Shown here: in pieces, positions 11,958-20,407 of the stretch
Layout: the number at the start of each line of letters is the position of its first letter
Position numbering within the stretch: the stretch's first letter is position 1
Origin: JBBTIS01 sp038059855
Lineage (GTDB): Bacteria; Elusimicrobiota; Elusimicrobia; JACQPE01
Direction of reading: 5' to 3'
Length of the DNA: 21,836 nucleotides
Assembly (NCBI GenBank): GCA_964357255.1
Contig: CAYHKQ010000043.1
Location: forward strand, 1-21,836
Position numbers and translations under genes: made by a program
Notes under the pieces: model-generated
Told to the model about the DNA's origin: nothing
Databases searched by the model: none
What the model saw: only the letters and a program-made list of their open reading frames with translations

Positions 11958-13348
11958 TAATTCGTCCCTATTATCCCTAAATGGCGTCCCATCCAGTAGG
12001 CCAACAAAAAATCAACGCCGCTATAGCGGTTCCCGGCATGGCCGTCGAGTTCATAAGGATTGCGTTGCCATATGATATCCGTATTAGGACGGCGCCACGC
12101 AGGCAAGGGCTGACGGCTCCATCGGCCAACCTTCTCAATAGATTCGTCCTCTGAATTTCGCACATCCTCGCGCCGCTTAGGAAACCGAAACTCCTCGAGC
12201 ATCTGAACGGCCTTCTCTTTTGCGGAAGGCTCAAGCGTAAAATATCCTCCGTATACGAACGCAAAAAACGAATTTCCTTCCCTGCAAAACTTGCCCATCA
12301 GTTTGTCCAGACCCTTCATCCAATAACCGCGCCACGCAGGGTCGTCTTCCGTGGCTAAAAGAACATAATAATTCATAAACGCCAGATGCTGATTAAACTC
12401 CTTGGCATACCATAAAAAATGAACCTCCCCGCTGGCGGCGATTTTTCGCACAATGGCGTTGCTAAAAAAATTATTTTTCTCAACGGAAAAAACTTCGTCC
12501 CCGCCGGCCGCCCGAGCCAAGTTCAGCAGGGCAATCGCCGTCAACAGACGCGGCGGCGTCAGCGCCCAGCCGCTAGGCCGGTGGTCCCCCCATCGAGACG
12601 GGCGAGCGTCCGTGTTCAACAAACGGTAGTTATGCTTGATGAAGTTGCCGGCCAATTCAACGATAAGGCGCTTGGCCTCGCCGCGCGCTTCGGCGTCGCC
12701 GAATTGATAAGCCGCGTTTAATCCAAAAACGATCCCTGAAAGCGAAGAGCCGCTCGCGTCATCCACCCAGGAATACGGATGTCCCTCATGATAGAAAGGA
12801 TGCCTCAAGGCGTCGCCGGCGGCAGGATCCACGCCGCGCACCAAATACGCCTCCCCGTAGCCGGCCTGAAGAAGGACATGGCCCTGTAACGCTTTTTTCA
12901 AGAATCCGAGGGTTCGGGTGGATTTTGTAACGGCATATTCAAAAGCGCGATACGCCGTATAATAACCCTGCCAAATCGCCATGTCCCCCAGGTCGTTCGG
13001 AATCTGGCTCCAAAAAAGGCGGCCCGAGTCGCGTAAAAAATACCTCTCGATCTCCTTTTCGAACAGCCGCGCTTTTCCCGCGAGACTACGCCGGTCCGCA
13101 ATATCCGGCGGCCGGGTAAATTCGCCGAAGGGTTCGCGCCGATGAGCTAATTCGGCCAGCCAAAAGCTCGCCAATTCCAAATCCCAGACAAGAGGCTTTA
13201 AAACCTTCAAGGGATTGCCGATTATCGGAGCCTTTTCTTTTTTAGCGGCGCACAGAACCGGTCCCAAAAGAAAGACGCCCAGGGCGACTAAAAAAAAACG
13301 CCCAGGGCGAAAGAAAATAAAAAATCGGCTCTTCGTTGAATCCCTCAC
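11957..13348 (-). CDS. Secreted protein, possibly an alpha/alpha-toroid fold; function unknown
   Basis: From the GTG at 13348 the product has 463 residues. Residues about 7-37 form a signal peptide (FFIFFRPGRFFLVALGVFLL, then GPVLCA). No named family is recognised. The mature part is helical with conserved-looking aromatic and acidic clusters: WSQIPNDLGDMAIWQGYYTA, HPYSWVDDASGSSLSGIVFG, RPSGWALTPPRLLTAIALLN and a C-terminal WQRNPYELDG. Such spaced helix pairs with W/D/Y clusters recall alpha/alpha-toroid glycoside hydrolases, lyases and epimerases, but catalytic residues cannot be named. GTG at 13348 is preferred over TTG at 13363 because GGAGAGGG lies just upstream and it follows the PAP2 stop by 1 nt. 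Its first codons come from a dispersed intergenic repeat. Confidence 0.75.
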   Translation of the reverse strand: MRDSTKSRFFIFFRPGRFFLVALGVFLLGPVLCAAKKEKAPIIGNPLKVLKPLVWDLELASFWLAELAHRREPFGEFTRPPDIADRRSLAGKARLFEKEIERYFLRDSGRLFWSQIPNDLGDMAIWQGYYTAYRAFEYAVTKSTRTLGFLKKALQGHVLLQAGYGEAYLVRGVDPAAGDALRHPFYHEGHPYSWVDDASGSSLSGIVFGLNAAYQFGDAEARGEAKRLIVELAGNFIKHNYRLLNTDARPSRWGDHRPSGWALTPPRLLTAIALLNLARAAGGDEVFSVEKNNFFSNAIVRKIAASGEVHFLWYAKEFNQHLAFMNYYVLLATEDDPAWRGYWMKGLDKLMGKFCREGNSFFAFVYGGYFTLEPSAKEKAVQMLEEFRFPKRREDVRNSEDESIEKVGRWSRQPLPAWRRPNTDIIWQRNPYELDGHAGNRYSGVDFLLAYWMGRHLGIIGTN

Positions 13349-13373
13349 CCTACCCTCTCCCAAGAGGAGAGGG
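13342..13373. repeat. Dispersed CCCTCACCCT-CCCTCTCC hairpin repeat at a gene junction
   Basis: CCCTCACCCTACCCTCTCC, then CAAGA, then GGAGAGGG matches the widespread bacterial repeat CCCTCACCC(T)...CCCTCTCCC...GGGAGAGGG. The arms CCCTCTCC (13353-13360) and GGAGAGGG (13366-13373) are perfect complements around a 5-nt loop. The repeat encodes the C-terminal PSPLGRG of the PAP2 protein and supplies the Shine-Dalgarno-like sequence and GTG start of the next gene. Confidence 0.7.
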
Positions 13374-14009
13374 CAATGCGGGGGCCGGAACCAACAGGGA
13401 AACGGCCAATGCCAAAATCAGGCCGCCGATCACGTCGCTGGCCCAATGCTCGCCCAGATACACCCGGGTCGCCAACATCAAAATAATCAAAAGAATCAAC
13501 GTTAAGCGCGTTATTATTTGATTGATCAAACCCGAACCAAAAATTCGGAACCGATCAACGATAAAAATTAAAAAAGCGGTGCGGAACATGTGCCCGCTGG
13601 GATAGCTTCCGGGGCTATCCATTGTAATTATGCCCCCTGACAGGAACTCGCAACCGCGCTGAATCTCATCGGGAATGGGCATTTGAGGCAACCAAAATTT
13701 CGCCGCCACCTCCACGATCGTGCCCAGGGCCATGGCCCCCAAAAAAAACAGGCTCTGTCGCGGTGAAAATTTCAGCCAGAACAGGCCGGCCAGAATCAAA
13801 GTGACCAATCCGGTAAACTCGGGCGACCCAACCCAATTGAACAAAACAGCGCGACAATCCGTTTCATGGCCGGCAAAAAACTGCAAAACGCGCGTGCACC
13901 ACAAATCAAACTGATTCAACAAACCCAACGCCGTCACGAGGCTCAAGCCGGCAAAAGCGGCAAAATGAATAAGGCAAGGATGGCGCCAGTCAAAACGGAA
14001 TCCGGGCAT
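13350..14009 (-). CDS. PAP2-superfamily membrane phosphatase
   Basis: From the ATG at 14009 the product has 219 residues, with five to six membrane helices. PAP2 enzymes remove phosphate from lipids such as undecaprenyl diphosphate, phosphatidate or lipid A, with the active site on the periplasmic side. Motif C2 is seen as SYPSGHM (PSGH 137-140). Motif C3 is R-VYLGE-H-WAS-D (Arg182, His188 nucleophile, Asp192). Motif C1 is only partly kept: Lys104 in KFWLPQMPIP lacks the expected RP arginine. The start is set by GAGGG 4 nt upstream and the upstream stop 5 nt away; the frame is open to 14108 but that part overlaps the TPR gene. The last residues (LPSPLGRG) are encoded by a dispersed repeat. 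It sits between a TPR protein and a toroid-like secreted protein. Confidence 0.88.
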   Translation of the reverse strand: MPGFRFDWRHPCLIHFAAFAGLSLVTALGLLNQFDLWCTRVLQFFAGHETDCRAVLFNWVGSPEFTGLVTLILAGLFWLKFSPRQSLFFLGAMALGTIVEVAAKFWLPQMPIPDEIQRGCEFLSGGIITMDSPGSYPSGHMFRTAFLIFIVDRFRIFGSGLINQIITRLTLILLIILMLATRVYLGEHWASDVIGGLILALAVSLLVPAPALPSPLGRG

Positions 14010-14014
14010 GGCCC

Positions 14015-14722
14015 TCACTGCCGGCGCCGAAGGAGTCCGGAGATCCGCTCGAGCTTTTCCTTCATGTTTTGGCGGTAATCCTCCTCTGGAGCGTACTGGG
14101 CGATCCACTCAAAAATAGCGATAGCCTTTCCAATCTGCCCTGTTTTGAGATAAATATTGCCCAAAATATTTTTCAGCATGGTCGGGCACTCGGGGTAGGC
14201 GTAAACCTGCTCCAGGAGCTTGAGCAGTTCCGGATAATTTTTCGTCTTTTTATAGGCAATGGCGGAAAGATTCAAGGAATAAGCCCAGTATCGAGGATCC
14301 TGGACCAGGGCTTCTTTTAAGAGTCGCACCGCCTCCTCATCCCGGGACTCGTTAAACGCCAACGCCGTTGAGGCATAAAGGATGGCGTAACGAAAAAATG
14401 GATTGATTCCCAAAATACGCCGCGCCAACGGCAATAAATCCCTGTACACGCCGGTATCTTTGTCCCAACCGGAAATCGCGCGCCAATTATCGGCGGCTTC
14501 GTCATGGCTACCGTAATAAATCAAAAGGTCCACCATGGCCATATCGGCGGCCACGCCCCGAAGCCCAAGAGCCACTAACACGAGATCACGGGTCCCGCCA
14601 AGCGAACCGCTGGACGCTCGGAAGGCGCGAGGTAATTCTTCGGCATAACGCTCGAAAATTACCCGCACCGTCAACACGTTGAGCGCTAAAATGGCTCCGG
14701 TAGCCAACGCCAAAATTTTCAT
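14015..14722 (-). CDS. Membrane-anchored TPR-repeat protein
   Basis: The 235-residue product has an N-terminal hydrophobic segment (ILALATGAILALNVLTVRVI) that acts as an anchor or signal. Residues about 110-225 contain three to four TPR-like helix pairs (YASTALAFNESRDEEAVRLL, KEALVQDP, LSAIAYKKTKNYPELLKLLE, ILGNIYLKTGQIGKAIAIFE). TPRs serve as protein-binding scaffolds, and the partner is unknown. The ATG overlaps the stop of the ABC permease (TAATG), so it is coupled to the transporter and may be its periplasmic accessory protein. Confidence 0.82.
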   Translation of the reverse strand: MKILALATGAILALNVLTVRVIFERYAEELPRAFRASSGSLGGTRDLVLVALGLRGVAADMAMVDLLIYYGSHDEAADNWRAISGWDKDTGVYRDLLPLARRILGINPFFRYAILYASTALAFNESRDEEAVRLLKEALVQDPRYWAYSLNLSAIAYKKTKNYPELLKLLEQVYAYPECPTMLKNILGNIYLKTGQIGKAIAIFEWIAQYAPEEDYRQNMKEKLERISGLLRRRQ

Positions 14723-15552
14723 TACGGGAGTATCTCGGCGCGGGAGAAAATATACGCCGAAAAAGCCAATAGCGCGATTGAATAAATAAGAGCATACGCC
14801 GCGGAAAAAACAAATTGGGCTCCTGAAAACACAATAGCCCCTCCTAAAATGCCGTCCATGTGATTAGCCGTGGAAAACAATGAAAAATTGGGCAAAAGAT
14901 AGGCCAGGGGTTTAATCAAAATAGCCGAAAGAACATCGGGCCGGGCGGACCGATCCAAAAGCGCCTTTAGCAGATGCATCACATGAGCGCTGGCCCAAAC
15001 AAGCAGGCAAGAAATAAAATAGCTCGCCTGAGACGTCGTGGCCAAGGCCAACAAAAAAGCGACCGCCAAAACGATCAACAATTTAAAATAAATCTCCGCG
15101 AAAACCGCCAGGTAAAGCCAGTGCCATTGGAAACCCTTGACCGCGATCAGGCCGGCCAGGGTTCCCCCCATGACGGCGAGCCCAACGGCCAAAAGCGCGC
15201 CGATGCCGAAAAACCGCCCGGCCAAATACTCCCAACGCCGCAGGGGCCGCACAAACAACATTTCAACGCCGGAGCCTTTCTTGACGTCCTGGCGTATGAC
15301 GCGGTAAGCGCTCCCAAGCCCAATGGCCAAACCAAAAAGTTCCAAGAGGGCAAAGGCGATATCCCGAAAAAAATGGTCCTCAAAACCCTGCGCGAGATTC
15401 GTCAGAACCAAACCAAAATAAAGGGTCACGCCGGCGAAAAGAAACGTGGCATTAAAAACCTTGGAGCGCGCTTCCTCCAGCGTGGTCAAATGGGCGACGG
15501 CGAAGATTCTTCTAATCAACGGCTTGAGCGCATTCCAAAAAGTGCGCCTCAA
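14722..15552 (-). CDS. ABC-2-type transporter permease
   Basis: The 276-residue integral membrane protein has about six hydrophobic helices and a cytoplasmic N-terminus that begins with an amphipathic segment (HLTTLEEARSKVFNATFLFA), as in ABC-2 permeases. The element RQDVKKGSGVEMLFVRPLRRWEY, inside the first loop, matches the family pattern in which 'E-x-G-x-x-E-x-L-x-x-(R/K)P-(I/V)-x-R' couples to the ATPase. It would form the channel with the ATPase encoded upstream. The apparent start is TTG at 15552, inside the ATPase gene, giving a 41-nt overlap and no clear ribosome site, so translational coupling is likely. The substrate is unknown. Confidence 0.88.
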   Translation of the reverse strand: MRRTFWNALKPLIRRIFAVAHLTTLEEARSKVFNATFLFAGVTLYFGLVLTNLAQGFEDHFFRDIAFALLELFGLAIGLGSAYRVIRQDVKKGSGVEMLFVRPLRRWEYLAGRFFGIGALLAVGLAVMGGTLAGLIAVKGFQWHWLYLAVFAEIYFKLLIVLAVAFLLALATTSQASYFISCLLVWASAHVMHLLKALLDRSARPDVLSAILIKPLAYLLPNFSLFSTANHMDGILGGAIVFSGAQFVFSAAYALIYSIALLAFSAYIFSRAEILP

Positions 15553-16270
15553 GAGATTTAGGCGAACCGGCCTGCCAGTCCTCGCGCTCGAGGATGCGCG
15601 AGAGGCGATTGCCCGCGATGATAGCGGCGCGATGAGAAATCTTTTCCACTTCCCCGATCGAATGAGAGGAAAAAATCACGGTAATGCCAAAATCCTGATT
15701 CAGCTTCAAAAAAAGCCCGCGCATTTCCACGATTCCCAAAGGGTCAAGACCGCTCGCGGGTTCATCGAGAACCAAAACCTTTGGCCGGTGCAAAATCGCC
15801 TGGGCCACACCCAGGCGCTGGATCATGCCCTTGGAGTAACCCGACGTTTTACGCTCAGCCGCGCGATCGAGCCCGACAACGCGCAAAACCTCTTCAATAC
15901 GCCGCTCAAGTCCCATGCGGCCATCGAATTTTGACCGGTCAATACGGCCCAAAAAGCGCAAAACTTCGCGCGCCGTCAAAGCTCCGGGAAAACTCGCGTT
16001 CTCCGGAAGATAACCGATTTGCGCCCGGACGTCAGGACAAAACGCCGCCTCTTGACCCAGGACCAACGCGCGGCCCTGACTAGGCCGAATCAGCCCCAAC
16101 AGAAGCCTCATGGAGGTCGTCTTGCCGCTTCCGTTTAGACCCAAAAGGCCAAAAATTTCCCCTTCTGAAATGGAAAAGGATAAATCATGAACACCGGAAA
16201 CCTTCTTGCTTTTGAAAAAGCCCGGCAGGCGATAAACCTTGGAAAGGGACTCAAACCGGACGATGTCCAT
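15512..16270 (-). CDS. ABC transporter ATP-binding protein
   Basis: From the ATG at 16270 the product has 252 residues. It shows Walker A GLNGSGKTT (44-52), IGYLPEN in the Q-loop position (Glu90 in place of Gln, common in this ABC-2 group), signature TSGYSKGM (142-149), Walker B VLVLDEP (165-171), the D-loop SGLDP and the switch His203. It powers the permease encoded immediately downstream. The frame is open to 16330, but MDIVRFESLSKVY is the natural N-terminus for this family. The start overlaps the end of the aminotransferase gene by 20 nt. Confidence 0.93.
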   Translation of the reverse strand: MDIVRFESLSKVYRLPGFFKSKKVSGVHDLSFSISEGEIFGLLGLNGSGKTTSMRLLLGLIRPSQGRALVLGQEAAFCPDVRAQIGYLPENASFPGALTAREVLRFLGRIDRSKFDGRMGLERRIEEVLRVVGLDRAAERKTSGYSKGMIQRLGVAQAILHRPKVLVLDEPASGLDPLGIVEMRGLFLKLNQDFGITVIFSSHSIGEVEKISHRAAIIAGNRLSRILEREDWQAGSPKSLEAHFLECAQAVD

Positions 16271-17387
16271 GGGAAATGGCCGGAACAGCCGGCCGGCAAA
16301 GATTGGCCAAGGCCTCGATGCCGGCCTCAATATTCTTTTTCGTAATAGCGCCCATGTGAGCGATACGGAAAATTTTTCCCTTCAAATCCCCTTGGCCGTC
16401 GGCAATCGTAATTTTATTTTCATCGCGCAATCTCTTTAAAACCTTGCTGGTCACAAACCCCCCGTCGAAAAATTCCTGGGCCGGCCGGCAGGCCGTGAGC
16501 ACATTAGACGGATTTCTTGAATATATCGAGCACCCGAGCCGTTCGCCGACCGCGCCGCGAGTCCAATCAGCGAGATCCTTGTAATGCGCCCAGCGAACCT
16601 CCATGGTGTCTTTGACAATTATGGACAGCGCTTTGGCCAGTCCTGTCAACAAAGACACGGGAGGGGTAAACGGGGTTTCGGGAATCTTCTTCGACTCTCG
16701 GTAAAAACGTAAATCCCAATAATAACGGGGAAGACCGGCGCGGGACATGCGATCGAGAGCCCTTGGACTCACGGAAAGAAAAGCGATCCCCGGCGGACAC
16801 ATGAGCCCCTTTTGACTGCCTGAAACCACCACGTCCAAGTCCCAGTCATCCTGCCTTAACTCCTCGCCGGCCAAGGAACTGACCGCGTCCACTAAAAGCA
16901 AAGCCTCGCGGTCTTTTAAGGTCCGGCTAATTTCCCGCAAAGGATTGAGCGTAGCCGTCGAGGTGTCCACGTGCGTGATAAAAACGCCGGCAATTTTACT
17001 CTCGCGGCGAAACACCCCGAGCAATTGATCGGGGTCGAGGGCGCGACCCCACTCCTGCTTAAAATGAACGACCTCGAGTCCGTAAGCCTTCGCGATCGCG
17101 GCCCAACGCTCGCCGAACGCTCCGATGGAAGCCACGAGAACTTTGTCTCCGGGCGAAAAAAAATTAACGACCGCGGCCTCCATCGCGCCTGTGCCGGAAC
17201 TGCACAGCACAAAAACTTCAGCGGCTTTGGTCTGAAAAACGTATGCCAAGTTCTCGAAAACGCTATTTAAAATTTTTCCGAACTCCGGCGTGCGATGATG
17301 CAAAATAGGCCGGCCAAGTTCCTCTAAGATTTCATCAGGAACAGGGGTTGGTCCGGGAGTCAATAAGCTGTACATAACTTCTTTCAT
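16251..17387 (-). CDS. Class V PLP-dependent aminotransferase (alanine/serine-glyoxylate or serine-pyruvate type)
   Basis: The 378-residue cytoplasmic enzyme carries the N-terminal LTPGPTPVP (9-17) and HHRTPEF (30-36) typical of the AGT/serine-glyoxylate group. The PLP-phosphate region is SSGTGAMEAA (63-72), Asp167 in LLLVDAVSS should pair with the ring nitrogen, and the Schiff-base lysine is Lys193 in SGSQKGLMCPPG. The C-terminal RIAHMG and later INRG-like helices complete the fold. These enzymes swap amino groups between alanine or serine and glyoxylate or pyruvate; the exact substrates cannot be read here. The ATG overlaps the lon stop (ATGA), so it is coupled to lon. The family link to proteolysis is not obvious, although it could handle amino acids released by Lon and ClpP. 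Confidence 0.9.
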   Translation of the reverse strand: MKEVMYSLLTPGPTPVPDEILEELGRPILHHRTPEFGKILNSVFENLAYVFQTKAAEVFVLCSSGTGAMEAAVVNFFSPGDKVLVASIGAFGERWAAIAKAYGLEVVHFKQEWGRALDPDQLLGVFRRESKIAGVFITHVDTSTATLNPLREISRTLKDREALLLVDAVSSLAGEELRQDDWDLDVVVSGSQKGLMCPPGIAFLSVSPRALDRMSRAGLPRYYWDLRFYRESKKIPETPFTPPVSLLTGLAKALSIIVKDTMEVRWAHYKDLADWTRGAVGERLGCSIYSRNPSNVLTACRPAQEFFDGGFVTSKVLKRLRDENKITIADGQGDLKGKIFRIAHMGAITKKNIEAGIEALANLCRPAVPAISHGHRPV

Positions 17388-19819
17388 GTCCCCAGCGCCT
17401 CGCGAAGAACTTCATCCATATGTTTGACCGGAATGATGGCCATGCTATTTTTTACTTCATCAGGAACCTCGTCAAGATCCTTTTGATTGGCGTCGGGAAT
17501 CAAAACGGCCTTGATGCCTTCGCGATGGGCGGCGATGAGTTTTTCGCGCAAGCCGCCGATACCCAAAACCCGGCCCATCAGCGTCACCTCGCCGGTCATG
17601 GCCAGATGGCTCTTGGCCGCTCGGCGCGTCAAAAAACTCGCCAAAGCCGCGGCCATGGCGATGCCCGCGGAAGGGCCGTCCTTGGGAATGGACCCCTCCG
17701 GCACATGAAGATGAAAATCATGATTTTTCAAAGTTTTGAGCTCAAAGCCCAAGCGGTCCGAAACCGAACGCACGTAAGTAAATGCGGCTTGGGCCGATTC
17801 CTGCATGGTGAGGCCTAATTTTCCGGTCAGCATCAAATCGCCCTTGCCCGGGACACTGGCCACCTCAATGGTCAAGAGCTCTCCTCCATGCTCGGTCCAG
17901 GCCAAACCCGTGACCACCCCGATACCATTGGCCGCCACCCCTTCTTTTTTATGCTTCTGGGATCCTAAAAATTTAAAAAGGCCGCCAGGATCATCCAGCG
18001 TTTTCTTGATCTTTTGCGGCTCCAGCCGCGTTTTACGCGCGCCACCCTTGGCCCTGGGATTCTGATCGAGCGAGGAGGCCGCCTCAAAAGCCAATTTTCT
18101 GGCAATGGCCGCAATTTGCCTTTGCAAATCCCGCACACCGGCCTCCTGCGTGTAATGCTCAATAATTTTTTCAAGGACAGGATCAGCGAATGACACGTCC
18201 ATAAAACGGCCCAGGCCATGCTCAGCGATCTCCTTGGGAATCAGGTAACGTTTAGCGATTTCCTTCTTCTCGCTCAAGGTGTAGCCGGAAAAACGGATGA
18301 CCTCCATACGGTCCGTTAACGTCGGAGGGATCGAATACGTCGTGTTAGCCGTGGTCACAAAAAATACGTTCGAGAGGTCAAAGCCGACATCGAGATAGTG
18401 GTCCACAAAATTCTTATTTTGCTCGGGGTCGAGCACCTCCAAAAGGGCCGCCGCTGGATCGCCCCTCCAGTCCGTGCCCATTTTGTCAATTTCGTCCAAC
18501 AAAAACACGGGGTTCTGCGTTTGAGACTTCCTGATCTGTTGCATCAAGCGCCCGGGCATAGCGCCGATGTAAGTGCGGCGATGCCCTCGAATTTCAGACT
18601 CATCGCGAACCCCGCCCAAGGACATTTTGATGAATTGCCGCCCCATGGACCTGGCAATCGAGCGCGCCAAAGAGGTCTTGCCCACGCCTGGAGGACCCAC
18701 AAAACACAAGATAGGGCCCCGCAGTTTCTCATTTAAACGGCAGACAGCCAGGTACTCCAAAATCCTTTCTTTGGCTTTTTCAAGCCCATAATGGTCCTCT
18801 TCCAAGACCCTGTCGGCATGGGTAAGATCAAGGTTATCCTTGCTTCTTTTATCCCATGGAATCGCCAAAAGCCAGTCCACGTAGGTTCGAATAATCGCGG
18901 CCTCGGGCGAATACGGCGTCATTTTTTCCAGCCGGCCGAGTTCCTTGTCGGCGGCCTCCCGGGCCTCAACGCTCATGCCAAGTTTTTTAACCCTGGCTTT
19001 TAATTCATCCAAATCCTTGGCGTGATCATCCTTTTGGCGGAGCTCTTTTTGAATCGCCTTCATCTGCTCGTTCAAAAAATATTCTTTCTGGGATTTTTCA
19101 ATCTGGCCTCGCACGCGGGTTTGAATCTTTTTCTCCAAATTTAAAATGTCAATCTCCCTGAGAACCAGGGCATAAAGTTTTTCAAGACGAGCGCCCGCGT
19201 CCGTCATTTCCAAAAGCTCTTGCTTCTCGGCGATTTTAAGCGCGACATTGGCCCCCATCACATCCGCCAAGCGGTCCGGATCCTCAACGTTAAAGGCTAG
19301 GGCCGACGCCTCCTGAGAAACACGGGGATTCAACTGAAGATATTGGCTAAAGGCATGGCGCGTCTGGCGCACAAGGGCCTGCGTCTCAGTCGTGGGTGAC
19401 ACCGGAACAATCTCAAGCGCTTGAACATCAGCCTCCAAGTAACCCGCGACATTGACCCTCAGGTCTTTGGCAACGGCCCGATAAAGACCTTGGACAAAAG
19501 TTTTGACGGAACCGTCGGGAAGCTTAAAAACCTGAATGATTTCCCCGACCGTTCCAATTCCGTAGAGATCGCCGACTCCGGGCTCTTCCACCTGCGGCGA
19601 CTTCTGAGCTAAGAGCAAAAGACGACGACTATAGTGGGAGGTTGACGCCTCCAGGGCCCGGACGGACTTTTCCCTGCCCACCGCGACCGGAAGAACCATA
19701 AACGGAAAAAGAACAACGTCGCGGATAGGAACGACCGGAAGAATGGTCGCGTCGGCTACCAACGATTCGGGCGCGGCTGACGCCTCGGGCCTATCGTTTT
19801 CTGGTGGAGATAATTTCAT
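17384..19819 (-). CDS. lon: ATP-dependent Lon protease
   Basis: From the ATG at 19819 the product has 811 residues, typical for bacterial LonA. Order: N-terminal substrate-binding domain (about 25-225, starting ILPVVPIRDVVLFPFM), coiled-coil linker, AAA+ domain with Walker A GPPGVGKT (375-382) and Walker B VFLLDEID (Asp442-Glu443), sensor region, then the protease domain. The catalytic dyad is Ser717 in PKDGPSAG and Lys760 in LREKLIAA. It degrades misfolded and regulatory proteins in the cytoplasm. A charged insertion (DQNPRAKGGARKTRLEPQKI) lengthens the linker before the protease domain. A TTG one codon earlier is less likely as a start. The ATG lies inside clpP, a 29-nt overlap, so lon translation probably depends on clpP. 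Confidence 0.97.
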   Translation of the reverse strand: MKLSPPENDRPEASAAPESLVADATILPVVPIRDVVLFPFMVLPVAVGREKSVRALEASTSHYSRRLLLLAQKSPQVEEPGVGDLYGIGTVGEIIQVFKLPDGSVKTFVQGLYRAVAKDLRVNVAGYLEADVQALEIVPVSPTTETQALVRQTRHAFSQYLQLNPRVSQEASALAFNVEDPDRLADVMGANVALKIAEKQELLEMTDAGARLEKLYALVLREIDILNLEKKIQTRVRGQIEKSQKEYFLNEQMKAIQKELRQKDDHAKDLDELKARVKKLGMSVEAREAADKELGRLEKMTPYSPEAAIIRTYVDWLLAIPWDKRSKDNLDLTHADRVLEEDHYGLEKAKERILEYLAVCRLNEKLRGPILCFVGPPGVGKTSLARSIARSMGRQFIKMSLGGVRDESEIRGHRRTYIGAMPGRLMQQIRKSQTQNPVFLLDEIDKMGTDWRGDPAAALLEVLDPEQNKNFVDHYLDVGFDLSNVFFVTTANTTYSIPPTLTDRMEVIRFSGYTLSEKKEIAKRYLIPKEIAEHGLGRFMDVSFADPVLEKIIEHYTQEAGVRDLQRQIAAIARKLAFEAASSLDQNPRAKGGARKTRLEPQKIKKTLDDPGGLFKFLGSQKHKKEGVAANGIGVVTGLAWTEHGGELLTIEVASVPGKGDLMLTGKLGLTMQESAQAAFTYVRSVSDRLGFELKTLKNHDFHLHVPEGSIPKDGPSAGIAMAAALASFLTRRAAKSHLAMTGEVTLMGRVLGIGGLREKLIAAHREGIKAVLIPDANQKDLDEVPDEVKNSMAIIPVKHMDEVLREALGT

Positions 19820-20402
19820 CAATAATGCCGTACTTCTTGGCGTCCTCGGCGCTCATGTAATAATTCCGCTCGGTGTCGGCGCGCACCTTATCAGGAGTTT
19901 GCCCCGTATGCTTGGCGATCACGTTAATGAGCTTCGTCTTTGTCGAGGAAAGCTCCTTGGCCTCGATGTCAATATCCGTCACCTGGCCGGAAAGCCCGCC
20001 GCCCATAATCAACGGCTGATGAATCATGACGCGGGCATGGGGCAAGGCATAGCGGTGGCCTTTTGTGCCGGCCGCCAAAAGAACCGCGCCAAAAGACATG
20101 GCCATGCCGATGCAAATCGTCGTTATCGGAATCGTCACGTATTGCATCGTGTCGTAAAGAGCCAGTCCGGCCGTCACCATTCCGCCTGGGGAATTAATGA
20201 ACATCTGGACCTCCTTCTCCTGATCCTCGGATTGAAGATAAAGAAGCTGGGCGATGATGAGATTGGCGGAATCCGTCGTCACCTCGCCTTCATAACCTCC
20301 GACAAAAATAATCCTGTCTCTCAATAACCGCGAATAAATGTCGTACCCCGCGGCCGCGCCCTGATTCCATCGCTCGATGACTGTGGGAATAATTGTCGGC
20401 AT
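19791..20402 (-). CDS. clpP: ATP-dependent Clp protease proteolytic subunit, triad Asp replaced by Asn
   Basis: The 203-residue product is a full ClpP: DIYSRLLRDRIIFVGG, MFINSPGGMVTAGLALYDTM (oxyanion loop), nucleophile Ser103 in GMAMSFGAVLLAAG, His128 in MIHQPL. The third triad residue, Asp in nearly all ClpPs (TERDxxxSA), is Asn180 here (TERNYYMSAEDA, codon AAT). ClpP assembles into a 14-mer chamber that needs a ClpX or ClpA-type unfoldase. None is encoded here, although clpX usually follows clpP. An Asn at this position is known from Listeria ClpP1, a partner-dependent subunit, so a second ClpP elsewhere is possible. The gene starts 5 nt after tig and overlaps lon. Confidence 0.96.
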   Translation of the reverse strand: MPTIIPTVIERWNQGAAAGYDIYSRLLRDRIIFVGGYEGEVTTDSANLIIAQLLYLQSEDQEKEVQMFINSPGGMVTAGLALYDTMQYVTIPITTICIGMAMSFGAVLLAAGTKGHRYALPHARVMIHQPLIMGGGLSGQVTDIDIEAKELSSTKTKLINVIAKHTGQTPDKVRADTERNYYMSAEDAKKYGIIDEIISTRKR

Positions 20403-20407
20403 AGATG

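Noticed and set aside
13336..13521. Open frame beginning MNPSPYPLPRGEG
   Set aside because: This peptide is the usual translation product of the dispersed CCCTC...GAGGG repeat and is not a gene.
14974..15561. 195-codon plus-strand open frame antisense to the ABC permease
   Set aside because: A polar, Lys/Gln-rich mirror of a membrane protein, with no motif or ribosome site.
19743..20327. 194-codon plus-strand open frame antisense to clpP
   Set aside because: ClpP on the other strand is certain; this frame has no family features.
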